Positions 54,801 through 64,000 of a stretch of DNA of 64,000 nt are shown piece by piece. Position numbers and translations under genes: made by a program. The notes below the pieces were generated by a model, which worked only from the letters and a program-made list of their open reading frames with translations, was not told the origin of the DNA and made no database searches. Position 1 is the stretch's first letter. Each line of letters begins with the position of its first letter. Source of the stretch: Lepidodermella squamata (taxonomy: Eukaryota > Gastrotricha); assembly GCA_047495785.1 (NCBI GenBank), contig JBLDXI010000007.1, positions 186,001-250,000 of the forward strand, written 5' to 3'.

Positions 54801-57597
54801 TGTATTCGAAGACAAACGAAGATACGACTACGGCGTTGACACATCCGATCATGATTGCAAGCCAAGCCATCATAGAAAAAGGCTCAAGAATCGCCATTGC
54901 CGAGATGGCTCCTTGTTTTATCGCTACAACCATTGTTATACCCGTCTCAAGGAACGGTATGCCGAAATCGATGGCCTCACTCCGGTCTTTGTTAATTTTC
55001 AACGACGTCATCACAACATCGGCCTCACCGTCGATAAGAGCCCGAACTAGACCGTTCCATTCACCGCTAAATTTATCCTTGACACCCCTGAAATGAACCA
55101 CCTTAATTCTGCGTGAAAAATGCCAGGAAACTGACCATTTTTGATCTTTGACTTCGAATAGGTGGAATTTAAATCCGATGTCGTTGGATAAACGGATGAG
55201 CAAGTCGATACATAGGCCGGAACAACAAATTTTCGAACCGTTGGCTACGTGATCAGTTTCTTCTGGCAAATTGTACTCGCCGAAATACGATGCATTAAGT
55301 TGTCTGAAAAAAAATTAAATATTCATACATCGGAAAAATGGAACAAAATTGAAAGCTTTTTCAACAATCAAATTCACACACGTCAATCCGCCACAAAAAA
55401 AGCAAAATTGACCTCATTTCCTTGATAATCAATCCAAGACTTTCTGTTTCAGAAATATCCCTTGACCTAACACGGATGACATAGGGTCGTGAAAATGCTA
55501 AAAAATCGATAAAAAAATAATATAAAAAATACTTACTCCTCGTAACTTTCTTTGATTTTGTTAGACCGTGAAACTTCGCAAGGTAAGGTTCCTCTTGGAC
55601 ATGACCCCGTGTGATCGGCCGAACCGTAAATAACATAAGGCGGCTCTTCCAAGGTGGCAATACGTAGCGTTGCACTGTCAATCTGACTAGTCTTCATTTG
55701 AACAATCTGCGTCGCATTAGCAACCAGTCCGTAGTTAGGCGACCACTCGCCGAATTTTACCCACTGCCTTATCGGGTTTAAATACGCCAAAATGAGGCGC
55801 TCTGTCGATTGGAAATGATCGTCGTCGCCCTTGGCAAGTTCGGCCTTGGCCTGGGCCAGTTCATCGGCGAATGCGTCATGATAAGCCCACGGTTCTGGGT
55901 TCATAACTTTGTCGCAAAACGGCTCGGGAGCTATAGCGTCGAGAATTATCTGGGGATGCGATGTCTCTTCGTCATCGAGTAACGTCTGGATGAATCGCCT
56001 CACGGCAACAGACCAAATGTGAGTCGCACCTTTAATAAATCAAAATGACCGATTACCGATTATTATAACAATTTAGACCAGAACCCTTCCTAAATTTAGG
56101 ACTCCACTACTCAGCGGTGAGGAGACATTTAGAAAATATGATAAGCCAAAGGATTTGGGTAATTTTGGACAACAAATGTCTTTGGGCGTTTTAAAATCAG
56201 TCCAACGTCAGAAATTTAAGACGAAGGTGTGTAAAATGATTTTTTATGTTCTTACAAATTTTGGCGATTTTGCTATTTTTGCCTATTTTTGGTGATCGAA
56301 AGCATTTTTGAATTGAGTTTGACAAATAGCGGGTAATTTGGGGCGCTAATTTGCATATGGAATGACATTGTGAGCTTTCAGTTTTTATTGATCCTTGGGC
56401 CAATAAAAAAATAAAAAAAAAATGACCCAGTCCGAAATTCTCCTAAATAATCATGAAAATTCCGAAAATTTCGAAATGGCATTTTTTGGGTGAACTAATT
56501 ATTTCAGTAATACATAAAACATTTCCTGTCTCACCTTTTAGGATTTCAAGCTGAGCATCATAGGATGTATCGTATGTTACAACAATCACGCCAGGTACGA
56601 AATTGAGTAAGGGTGTATCGTTAATATCGTTATCACCAAGAGCCGGCTTGCCAACAATCCAAAGGTACTCCTCAGCAGTCATTCCGAGGGTCCTCGCCTC
56701 GCTAAACACGTCATTAGCTTCCTCGGCTCGTGCGTACAAAACTATGGCTCGAGTTTTAGCAGAGTCGCGAATGTAAAGTAATTCCTCACGAACCATCGAC
56801 CGCCAATCACGGCCGAGCTTCGCCACATGGATCTAAAAATAAATTATAAGTAACAAATAGATTTTGTCGAAGAATTCTTATACTAGTCTCGAAGCTGAGT
56901 GGTGGCGATGTAGGTCGTAGGTCGTCTGAGACGATCGCCTCTCCTTATCAGCCAGTTCGAAAAGCTCCCTCGCAAACGCATCATGACCCGGCGTAAGCTC
57001 AGTCCCAATTAAACTGAATTTCTGCCACGGTTGCGATTTTAGAAAGTCGAAAATCGCCGTAGCTTGCTCTTGAATTCGCGGCGCTAACAACAGCCGATTT
57101 TGTTCGTTATCATGCTCGAGCTCGAATGACGACGAACTCCATGCGAGCGTAGGAATTCCGACATTTTTTGCGAGGCTGGTTAAAAAATTAGCCATCCTCG
57201 TGCCATCGTCGCCCTGTTCGCGCTTATCAGTAATAATCAGAATCGCATTAAGGCCTTTCGCAGCTCTTGAGCAAAACACGTTTCGAACAGTTTCCTGAAC
57301 GCTCATGCCTTTAACGTAGACAGGATTAACCTGAAGCCGGTGGACTATGCCCCGATGTTCGCCGGAGTCGCTGCTGCTTTCGAATGGCAGGTAATTCGGC
57401 AAGAGACCATCGGCTAAATACTGCCGCAAATTGTTACGCGTCGACGGCTTTGTCAGGTTATGATTAGGCAGTACGAAGGCCAGAGTTGCCGTTAAAATGT
57501 GGGCTGGTATCAGTGGTTCTTGCTTCAGATTGCGTGGTTTTAGAGCAAGAGCCGAGGCGAGAAAAAAGGGCGCAAAAAATATGCTTAAAAAATCCAT
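51865..57597 (-). CDS. GluN2-like ionotropic glutamate receptor with zinc knuckle (copy 1)
   Basis: Nine exons (57597-56884, 56832-56535, 56029-55537, 55303-55136, 55087-54729, 54674-54517, 54464-54405, 54350-53805, 52074-51865), 1001 aa. Signal peptide (DFLSIFFAPFFLASALA). Amino-terminal domain with HRLQVNPVYVKG, VFCSRAAKGLNAIL. The ligand core has LEEPPYVIYG, CPRGTLPCE, CCSGLCIDLL, SLKINKDRSEAIDF, SSGATEAFM and LDAFIYDATVL. LEPFSMMAWL precedes a pore with WAMLFKAAVRVQ (Lys at the Asn site) and SSYMANLAVFMI. The last exon, beyond a 1.73-kb intron with a transposon, supplies the knuckle C972, C975, H980, C985. Phase and the KxC..P similarity to the other copies confirm that this exon belongs here and not to copy 2. 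Some introns are as short as 48-54 bp. Confidence 0.85.
52110..52118. repeat. Target-site duplication, left
   Basis: GTTTAATTT here is repeated exactly at 53787-53795, immediately outside the two ends of the inverted-repeat element between them. Confidence 0.6.
52119..53786. mobile_element. Non-autonomous long-TIR DNA transposon (MULE-like)
   Basis: The left end begins GGTTATGTCCCGTAAGCGCA and continues for ~85-110 bp with repeats of GTGCGCAACC/GTGCGTAACC. The right end (about 53690-53786) is its inverted counterpart, ending TTGCGCTTACGGGAATTGACC. A 9-bp direct repeat, GTTTAATTT, flanks both ends. Long TIRs with a 9-bp duplication fit the Mutator-like superfamily. I see no transposase; the largest internal frame (53177-52953 minus, 74 codons) has scattered cysteines and no catalytic motif. 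The element lies wholly inside the last intron of receptor copy 1, so splicing should remove it. Confidence 0.7.
53787..53795. repeat. Target-site duplication, right
   Basis: Exact GTTTAATTT partner of 52110-52118. Confidence 0.6.
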
Positions 57598-57991
57598 CTT
57601 CAAAAAAAATGAGCGCCAAAAAATCACGCTCTTTTCAGCAGCTTCTGAATAAATTCGATTTGCGACGCTATTGTTTGGCAATATTTGTTTATCTAGTAAA
57701 TTTGCCTGTTTATTTATTAGCGGTGTATTCTTCTTCTATTTGTCCTGCCGCGCTTCGCCAAAATTTGTGCGTGGGTGGTATTTCTTTTGTTGGCCTATTT
57801 CTGCCGGCATCTATTGGGAAATGAAAACCGAAACTCTGTGTGTTACTAATTTAATTAGTTTATTTTTATAGCACAACAAATAATTTACTAGAATTAGGAA
57901 GTATAAACACGACGTAAAGTAGTATTAAAATACAGCCTCTCCGATTGATTCTCACTTTCATTTGCGTCGCTTGAGTCGAACTAGAGTTTGA

Positions 57992-59022
57992 TTATTCGAA
58001 AGGCCGTCTTTGACGCCACTCGAACGCCCCGTAGCCCAGGTCGATTTCGGCCGGCTTCTTCTCGTAAAGGCTTTTATCATCAACACCCTCCTCGCCATCA
58101 GGGCTTAAACCAGGTCGCGGGTCAATAACAGTATCAAATTTTGACGACTTGAAATGCACGCCTTGAAATTACAAAAAAACTAAATGAGTCTCATATAAAG
58201 TTGACCTCTAACCTCCTTTAATTGCGGGGTTATCCGAAATAAGTGTGACATAAAGCGCTGGTGTCCGCATTACAAGTAGACCCTCACTCGGATTCAATAC
58301 AACTGAATAAAAAAATTAGAATTAAATTAATAAAAAATCAATTGAGCTTACATCCATTAGCAGCGAGATCCTCGGCATCTTTTAGGAAAACAAGAGTATT
58401 TCCATTCAACCGGCGTATCCTTTCGCTTTCTGTCACGTTGACAGTCGATCTAATAACAGCCTTGTTATTTTTCATTGTAGCCCGGTCATAGAAAAATCCG
58501 ATGACATCGCCAGCTTTCACTTCCATCGGTTTAGGCAACTGCCAATGCGCCCAGTCGCTGAACATGGCCGGTAGAAAAATCAGGTAGGTTTGCTCGACCA
58601 TTGTTATTGTCGTCGGGTCATTTCGCCGAAATAACGCTAAATGCAGGCCAGATACAACAGGCGCGGCTGATAGAAAGTGAAAGTGCGTAAGTTTCGCGTC
58701 GCATTCAATTTCCATGTCCAGAAATATTGATAGGCCCATGTCTAAGCTTGGATAACGCGTTGGCGGCCCCGTCAACTCTGAAGGCATGTGCTTAATTTCG
58801 AACATGCACGACACAGCATCGTCTATGTAACCTCGGCAGGTACAAATCAAAACCGCTAACTAGTGAATAAAGATGTATTTTATTATAATTCTAAGAGCAA
58901 AATGATTTTTCACCGAGATTAGAACTGCCGCCGTAGTGATAGGCATCGGTTGTAGAATTAACTAAAAAAATTGGCTGTATTTCCTGGTTTCGAGGACAAA
59001 CAGGTAGAAAACTAAGCCTCAT
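57992..59022 (-). CDS. Secreted jelly-roll protein without a Kunitz-like domain
   Basis: Exons 59022-59002, 58859-58352, 58302-58213 and 58161-57992, 262 aa. Exon 1 (seven codons, MRLSFLP) joins LAVLICTC to make a signal peptide; its GTTTGT donor makes this the weakest join. The domain is ~45-215: FLDMEIECDAKL, GLHLALFRRN, VKAGDVIGFFYDR, then across the conserved phase-1 intron MRTPALYVTLIS. Instead of a Kunitz-like module the last exon gives a short acidic, Pro/Glu-rich tail ending AFEWRQRRPFE. Conservation of the family intron shows it descends from the same ancestor and has either lost the C-terminal module or keeps an older form. Confidence 0.68.
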
Positions 59023-59286
59023 TAGCGCCAAGGACCGTGACTCGAGCCAGATGTACTCGTGGCTATTTATGTCGCGAAAAATAACCACCGCGCCAACATT
59101 GTTTATCGCTAGAAAAAAACCCAGCTTAACGCGCGAGCCACGTTACATTTTTATTACACACATTCGTTGCTCATGCAATTATTATTTCACGCTGACAACA
59201 CTATAAGTAAATAAATTACAATAAGCGGAAGTAAATATTTTATGCACGATTGAGGTTTTTTTACGACGGGACATTTTCAGTACGTT

Positions 59287-61256
59287 TCAGGTGTTTTTCA
59301 GGTAATAAGCTCTTCTTCTAGCTAAGCCTTGCAAATAAAAACGCGGCACAAGTGCGTTTTTCTCACGGCTAATTTGATTAAATTCAGAAAATACCGAAGC
59401 ATCGTCATCAAGTGGCATCATTCTGCCTTCACTTTGCCGTATTACGGAAGCATCCCAATCTCGGTAACTCCGCCAGGGAGTCGTTTGAGGTAACAGGCTG
59501 CTCTTTCGAAGCGTTGAATCGATTTGCTTCCTCATTTTCAACCGGCGTTTCACCCCAACAATTCCGTTTTGCGATAGATCTTTACTGTAAAATCGCTTTT
59601 TCGGCTTCCTTACCGATTTACTGAAATCTTCTTGTATTAAGCTTCGAGTCGTAGATTCAAGAAGCTGGGCATTGAACTTGGTGCATGAATTCAGGCATTC
59701 GTCTCGGGTTAAAAATGTCGTGTCGACAGGTTTGACGTAGGAGAAAGCGCCAATACAGTACAGGTACTCCAAACAGTCGGACGAAGTTGCGTCGTAGTAA
59801 AATCGCTTCACCCACGAATAACAATTTTTAACAGTTTTTGGCAGGCCTAAACAACGGCTGTCGGTTATTGGAACTGGCGTAAAACCGACTGTTAGCATCA
59901 CCCGTTGCGGTTCATTGGTCGCGGCTGGGGCCAAGGTCGTCACTAATAAATCTACGAGAATTCGAAGCTAAAATGTTCGAATATAATTTCGCTTTTACCT
60001 TGATCTTCGCCGCTATTCACTTCTCCATCTATCACTGGTGTTGTAGTAGCCAGCATATACCGAGGTATGGTTGTGAACGCTCGTAGCAGCTTTTTGAGCC
60101 TAGGGTCTCGTTTCCAAGATATAGACGGGCTTTGATGTAACGGCAGAGACAGCGGAGGAGGGCTGTCGTCAGCTGGGTCAAGAAATTTTCGATAACTGCT
60201 TAATGAGAAAGATAATGCTGGGTATCGCAGCGTTCTTATTGCGGAGTCTCCTTTGATGACATCTGCAAAATTCAATAGGAAATATAAGATAATGGTCAGA
60301 TCTCAACTATCAATCGGTTACAAAATGTACAAAATTGTAAACCGTACATCGGAGTAATTTTAGACAGTGTATAATGATGGAAATTTTTTATCAATCAAGG
60401 CTTGTATTTTAAGCTTGACTGCCCTCTGTTAGGGTTCTGCCTTCCAATTCGGATTTGACGATAATTTTCTTCAATTTCAAGAGCGAACGAGTTAGAAAAT
60501 ACACAAATGAGCGTCCATAATTACCCGAAAAATTGAGCAATCGCGCATTTTAAATTGCCAAAAATAAGGTAAAAAGTAGTAAAATTCTCAAAAATTCGTA
60601 AAATTGGAAGAAAATCAGGAGTCAAATTACCAAATTTTTCAAAGAATTTTTCGAGCAAACTTACAGTTAGCCTTGGCTAGATCGTCAGCGCTAAATAAGG
60701 TGACAATCGCATTATCATGGTCGGCGGCTGGGAATAATCCAGCTGCCAACTGCCGAGTAGCTGTTTGAATGGCAACTTCCTGCGCCCGGGCGATTGCCGA
60801 ATCGTAAAACACTCCGACAACATCGCCTTTTCGAACAGTTATCGCATTTCGCGGGCGAAATTCAGCCCAATAAGACAGGTTGCTGTATAGAGATTCTCCG
60901 GTTTTTAAAAATGACACCCCATGAACGTAATTATCCCCGACCATTGACAGATAGGTGCCGTTTCCCATTGGTCGAAAAACGGCGAGGTGCAGGCCCCAGA
61001 CAACGTCGAGATTAGTCAGAAAATTCCACTGTACTATGGCGCCACTGCAGGGTATTCTTAAATTAAGGTAGATTGTTAGGCCAAGTTCGCGAAACGGGTA
61101 CTTTTCAAATGGAGCGTCAGAGATAGATACAGGCTTGATTGGGCATTTATGCCGGTTGAGATCAATTTGGCGGTTAAAATGGCCCAGTAGAGGGCGTAGG
61201 TTGAAAGAAATAAAAATTAGCACCAGTGCCGACAGCTGACTTGAATATCTTGCCAT
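59287..61256 (-). CDS. Secreted jelly-roll / Kunitz-like protein with basic tail
   Basis: Exons 61256-60665, 60262-59999 and 59942-59287, 503 aa. Signal peptide ~1-26 (QLSALVLIFISFNLRPLLG). The domain runs ~50-225: YLNLRIPCSG (C70), GLHLAVFRPMGNGTYLSMVGD, VRKGDVVGVFYD and, after the conserved phase-1 intron, LRYPALSFSLSS. A Pro/Ser/Thr linker with a basic patch follows. Kunitz-like cysteines: C316, C326, C342, C348, C368 and C372, with FYYDATSSDC between the second and third. Unlike its relatives it has a 131-residue basic C-terminal tail (RKPKKRFYSK, VKRRLKMRK), with many dibasic sites that could be cleaved. Confidence 0.72.
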
Positions 61257-63247
61257 CAATCAATAAAATTCGCAAAATTATGATGATATATGCCAATAAG
61301 CATTCATAAATAACCAATATTTTAACATTTCTTGAATGAGACCTAAAATATATCCGTTAAAAATAAAGAATAATACTTGAGGAAATTAAGTGATGATTTT
61401 TCAAATTTTTCAAAAATTCAAGTTTTGAAATTGACAAGAGTAAAGAATTGTTGTTATTTTAATGTTAGTTTTGTTTGCATGCAATGCGATGAAGATTTTT
61501 AATAGCGGTTGAATAAATGGCACGTCCCAACGCGGCGCGGGCTCTCAAAAAGCGCGCGCATTAATTACTCGCCCGTAATTAACGTATAGGAACGCTAGAA
61601 GACGCCAATAAACATGGGTTAGTTAGCTGTATACATCATCAACTGCGCGCGAGACACTTGAGTGACCTGATTCATATTATGCCGTGGCGTGCGGCGGTTA
61701 AACTATATTAATAAAAATAATTGTAATTACTCGACGATGCAATTGCGCAAGCGATCAGCTAATTATGAATTTTGATCGTATAATACATTCAAAAATAATG
61801 TCTTCGGAGATTTACGCTATTATTTCGCGGATTGCAACAATTTTTAACGCGCCATTATTTGCCATAAAAAAGTGACACCGCTTTTGATGTTACCTCTCTA
61901 TGCGCGAGAAAACTTTACCGCAACACCGACAATCACTATGTTTGTTCTAACAACGATACAAATAAAACATTTAACAGCGTCGTGTTATTTCTGAATTCAT
62001 GAATGCCAAAAGACAAAATTGGCGCAAAGAATGCACCTTTAGTCTTCACCCTCAACAGGAACAATAGGTCTTTCTCAAAAAAGTCTCTTTACCCACCTAA
62101 AAAAAATGAGGACGCGGAAGAACTTTGTCACGTTGTTTCTAAGGGACAATTAAAAAAATAGTAGAATAAATAGAAACAACGTGACAAAGTTCTTCCGCGT
62201 CCTCATTCTTTTTAGGTGGGTAAAGGGACTTTTTTTGAGAGTGGTCATAAGCCGTTAAATGACCCAATCAGGTTTTTTGTACCAGGCTAAGTGATGATAG
62301 GGACGATCAGGTATGACTTTTTTTACGAAGACTTTGGCCACGCAGAATAATCTTTGCATAAAGCTGTGATTGACATAGTATTTCGAAGCCGCCTGCTTCC
62401 CGCTCAAGTGATTTTTGGACATTCGATTCCTTCAAACTTTCATCCACCTTCGTGCTGGCTTATAATTGGAGATTTTCATAGCCACTTCCTAAATTCGGCT
62501 GCCGGCCGATTTTTGAACATGAAGTGCTGTGCAGCAGTTTTTTCACGAAGATCAAGCAATTTGCACTGTCTGTTTCAATCTGTTTCGTGACTTTTCAAGC
62601 ACCTGATCGCAAAAAATGATAATAAATGGGCTAGGTGGATCATGAGGAAAAGCTCACAGGTAAAGCAACAAAGGCAATTTCCACACTAAACTTATCGAGG
62701 AAAATTTAACGGTATCAAGCTTAAGAAGAGCCATAAATTGGCCACAAATCAAGGTAAAATCATCCGGACTTGTGGGAACTGGCATTCGATAGCCCGAGGA
62801 TTCTTCTATAAATTTGTTTTTTTGCCAATTTTTTTTCAAAAAATTCAACAGGATGGCTAAGTAGGGAATACCCTAAAAGTGGCCGAATTTAGGGTGCAAT
62901 GCTCTATAATATCAAAGCCAAAAAATTGCATCATTTTTACCTACCGGTTTTAGACAAAGTTTTGGTGTTTACCACGAAATTTCAATCTTGGTTAATAGTG
63001 TATTTTTTGCCTCTTTGAGAAAAAATTTACTAATGAAGTTTGTAAATTATAGTAGGTTGAAAATCGCAGTCCGTGATTTGTAAAACAACAGCGCACTTGT
63101 TCAAAAGCAGGCGGTGTTTTTTTCAAATCACGTGTATCCAAAGCAAAATACGCGCGCGCGTGGCTGTCCGCTGACCTAAAAAATGTGTTTCAATTCATTT
63201 TATTTTCATGATTTCAGTTGCACGAGAACAAGCTTTATTATTACCAG
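61257..63247. other. Long non-coding stretch with a large hairpin
   Basis: AT-rich, no gene called. Contains the inverted repeat at 62071-62241. Frames at 62354-62590 (plus) and 62848-62654 (minus) show no motif or signal peptide and are not supported. Confidence 0.45.
62071..62241. repeat. Near-perfect inverted repeat, ~70-bp arms, 31-bp loop
   Basis: The left arm, 62071-62140, includes TACCCACCTAAAAA and GAGGACGCGGAAGAACTTTG. The right arm, 62172-62241, mirrors it almost exactly, with one or two mismatches or A-run length differences. The transcript would fold into a long hairpin. A MITE or a hairpin-siRNA source are both possible; no ORF is present. Confidence 0.7.
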
Positions 63248-63436
63248 ATGTTGTATTTTCCGTGTTTTTGGCTGTCATTTGTCACTGCCGCAGCTTTTTT
63301 CCAAGCGGCTTCGTGCTACAACTGGCTGCGATGCTTCTCACAATTCGACAACACATTCGTTCAATGCCGAAATGACGCCCCCAACTGTCCAACGCTTACA
63401 GAATATCAAGTTAGAGAATTATTCACGCTAGAATAA
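63248..63436 (+). CDS. Small secreted Cys-containing peptide (candidate)
   Basis: The ATG at 63248 opens 62 codons: a hydrophobic signal peptide (LYFPCFWLSFVTAAAFF), then a mature part with four cysteines in the order C-x5-C-x11-C-x6-C and a final acidic helix. An acceptor-like TGATTTCAG lies just upstream (63218), so a non-coding first exon is likely. AATAAA follows ~36 bp after the stop. It does not share the C-x2-C-x10-C pattern of the 5-30 kb cluster. A second, overlapping plus frame starting near 63183 lacks a signal peptide. No function assigned. Confidence 0.4.
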   Translation: MLYFPCFWLSFVTAAAFFQAASCYNWLRCFSQFDNTFVQCRNDAPNCPTLTEYQVRELFTLE

Positions 63437-64000
63437 AATTGTTAATTAAAAAATCACTAAATTATGAAGTTGAGAATAAATCTTTCATCTTGAGAAAGAG
63501 TAATCATTTATTTTTTCTATCTTGAAAATTTAATTTTGCAAATCTGCGATAACTATTTCATTCTATCTAATATTTTACGGGTTCTCCTCTTACCGGAACC
63601 TAATTTGCGATTGCGGAACCATATTTATTGGACGTAGAACCACTTTTCAGAATTTCGAAAGGTGATACAATATCGTAAGTCTGAATAAAGGATTTTTAAA
63701 TTCAGCGTAAAATTATTTACAAGACGTAGCATTCACGTTAGAAATCATACATTGTCTCAAATTCTTGGAGTGATTTAAAAATCAATATTTGGCATATTTT
63801 CAATATTTTCAGGTACACGCTCAAAATAAGGAGCCTCTACACGGGTGACAAATTATAATTGAATTGTAAATCGCAATTTTGGCCCCCTATGGGGATAATT
63901 GCAGTTCCTATTTGAGTCGTCTAGGGGTGTATCTCTGTTTCTTTCGACACCTCCCTCACCTTCCCGGTCGTTCTATGGGGTTTTGCTTCGAGCGCGTATA
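63437..64000. other. Window end, nothing recognised
   Basis: No ORF, repeat or RNA gene is supported in the last ~560 bp. Confidence 0.4.

Overview
The window is metazoan nuclear DNA from a compact invertebrate genome. Coding exons are interrupted by short GT-AG introns, often 48-70 bp. AATAAA signals follow several genes, a tRNA-derived SINE and several inverted-repeat elements are present, and the recognisable proteins are animal ones: cysteine dioxygenase, NMDA-type glutamate receptors, Kunitz-like domains and an ankyrin/SOCS-box protein. I cannot fix the phylum from sequence alone; a small-intron protostome fits best. All multi-exon models below were joined by eye, and each one closes in frame (summed exon lengths are divisible by three).

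Layout. (1) 1.4-4.7 kb: two minus-strand genes for secreted proteins. Each pairs a jelly-roll-like domain (CDG...GLHLAxFRP...GDxIGxFYD) with a divergent C-terminal Kunitz-like domain. (2) 5.5-30.4 kb: a dispersed cluster of 16 small secreted-peptide genes on both strands. They share C-x2-C(F)-x10-C-x15-17-C, and an intron of phase 0 falls two residues after the second cysteine. Inside this zone are a gustatory-receptor-like 7TM gene (22.6-23.7 kb), an STT-rich signal-anchor protein and two more jelly-roll/Kunitz-like genes (24.8-29.6 kb). (3) 32.5-33.2 kb: cysteine dioxygenase. (4) 33.4-38.6 kb: an NB-ARC/winged-helix/ankyrin/SOCS-box gene, a truncated copy of it, and a cluster of foldback or TIR elements between them. 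(5) 39.7-57.6 kb: four head-to-tail GluN2-like ionotropic glutamate receptor genes, all minus strand, each ending in a cytoplasmic CCHC zinc knuckle. A 1.67-kb element with long terminal inverted repeats and a 9-bp target duplication sits in the last intron of the first receptor. (6) 58.0-61.3 kb: two more jelly-roll genes, one without the Kunitz-like part. (7) 61.3-64 kb: mostly non-coding, with a 70-bp-arm hairpin and one small secreted Cys peptide.

How it fits together. The window is dominated by lineage-expanded secreted proteins (two families) and by a locally expanded receptor family. One receptor copy has lost key ligand and pore residues. The strongest candidates for something undescribed are the C-x2-C-x10-C-x15-C peptide family, the zinc-knuckle-tailed GluN2-like receptors and the NB-ARC/ANK/SOCS-box protein.
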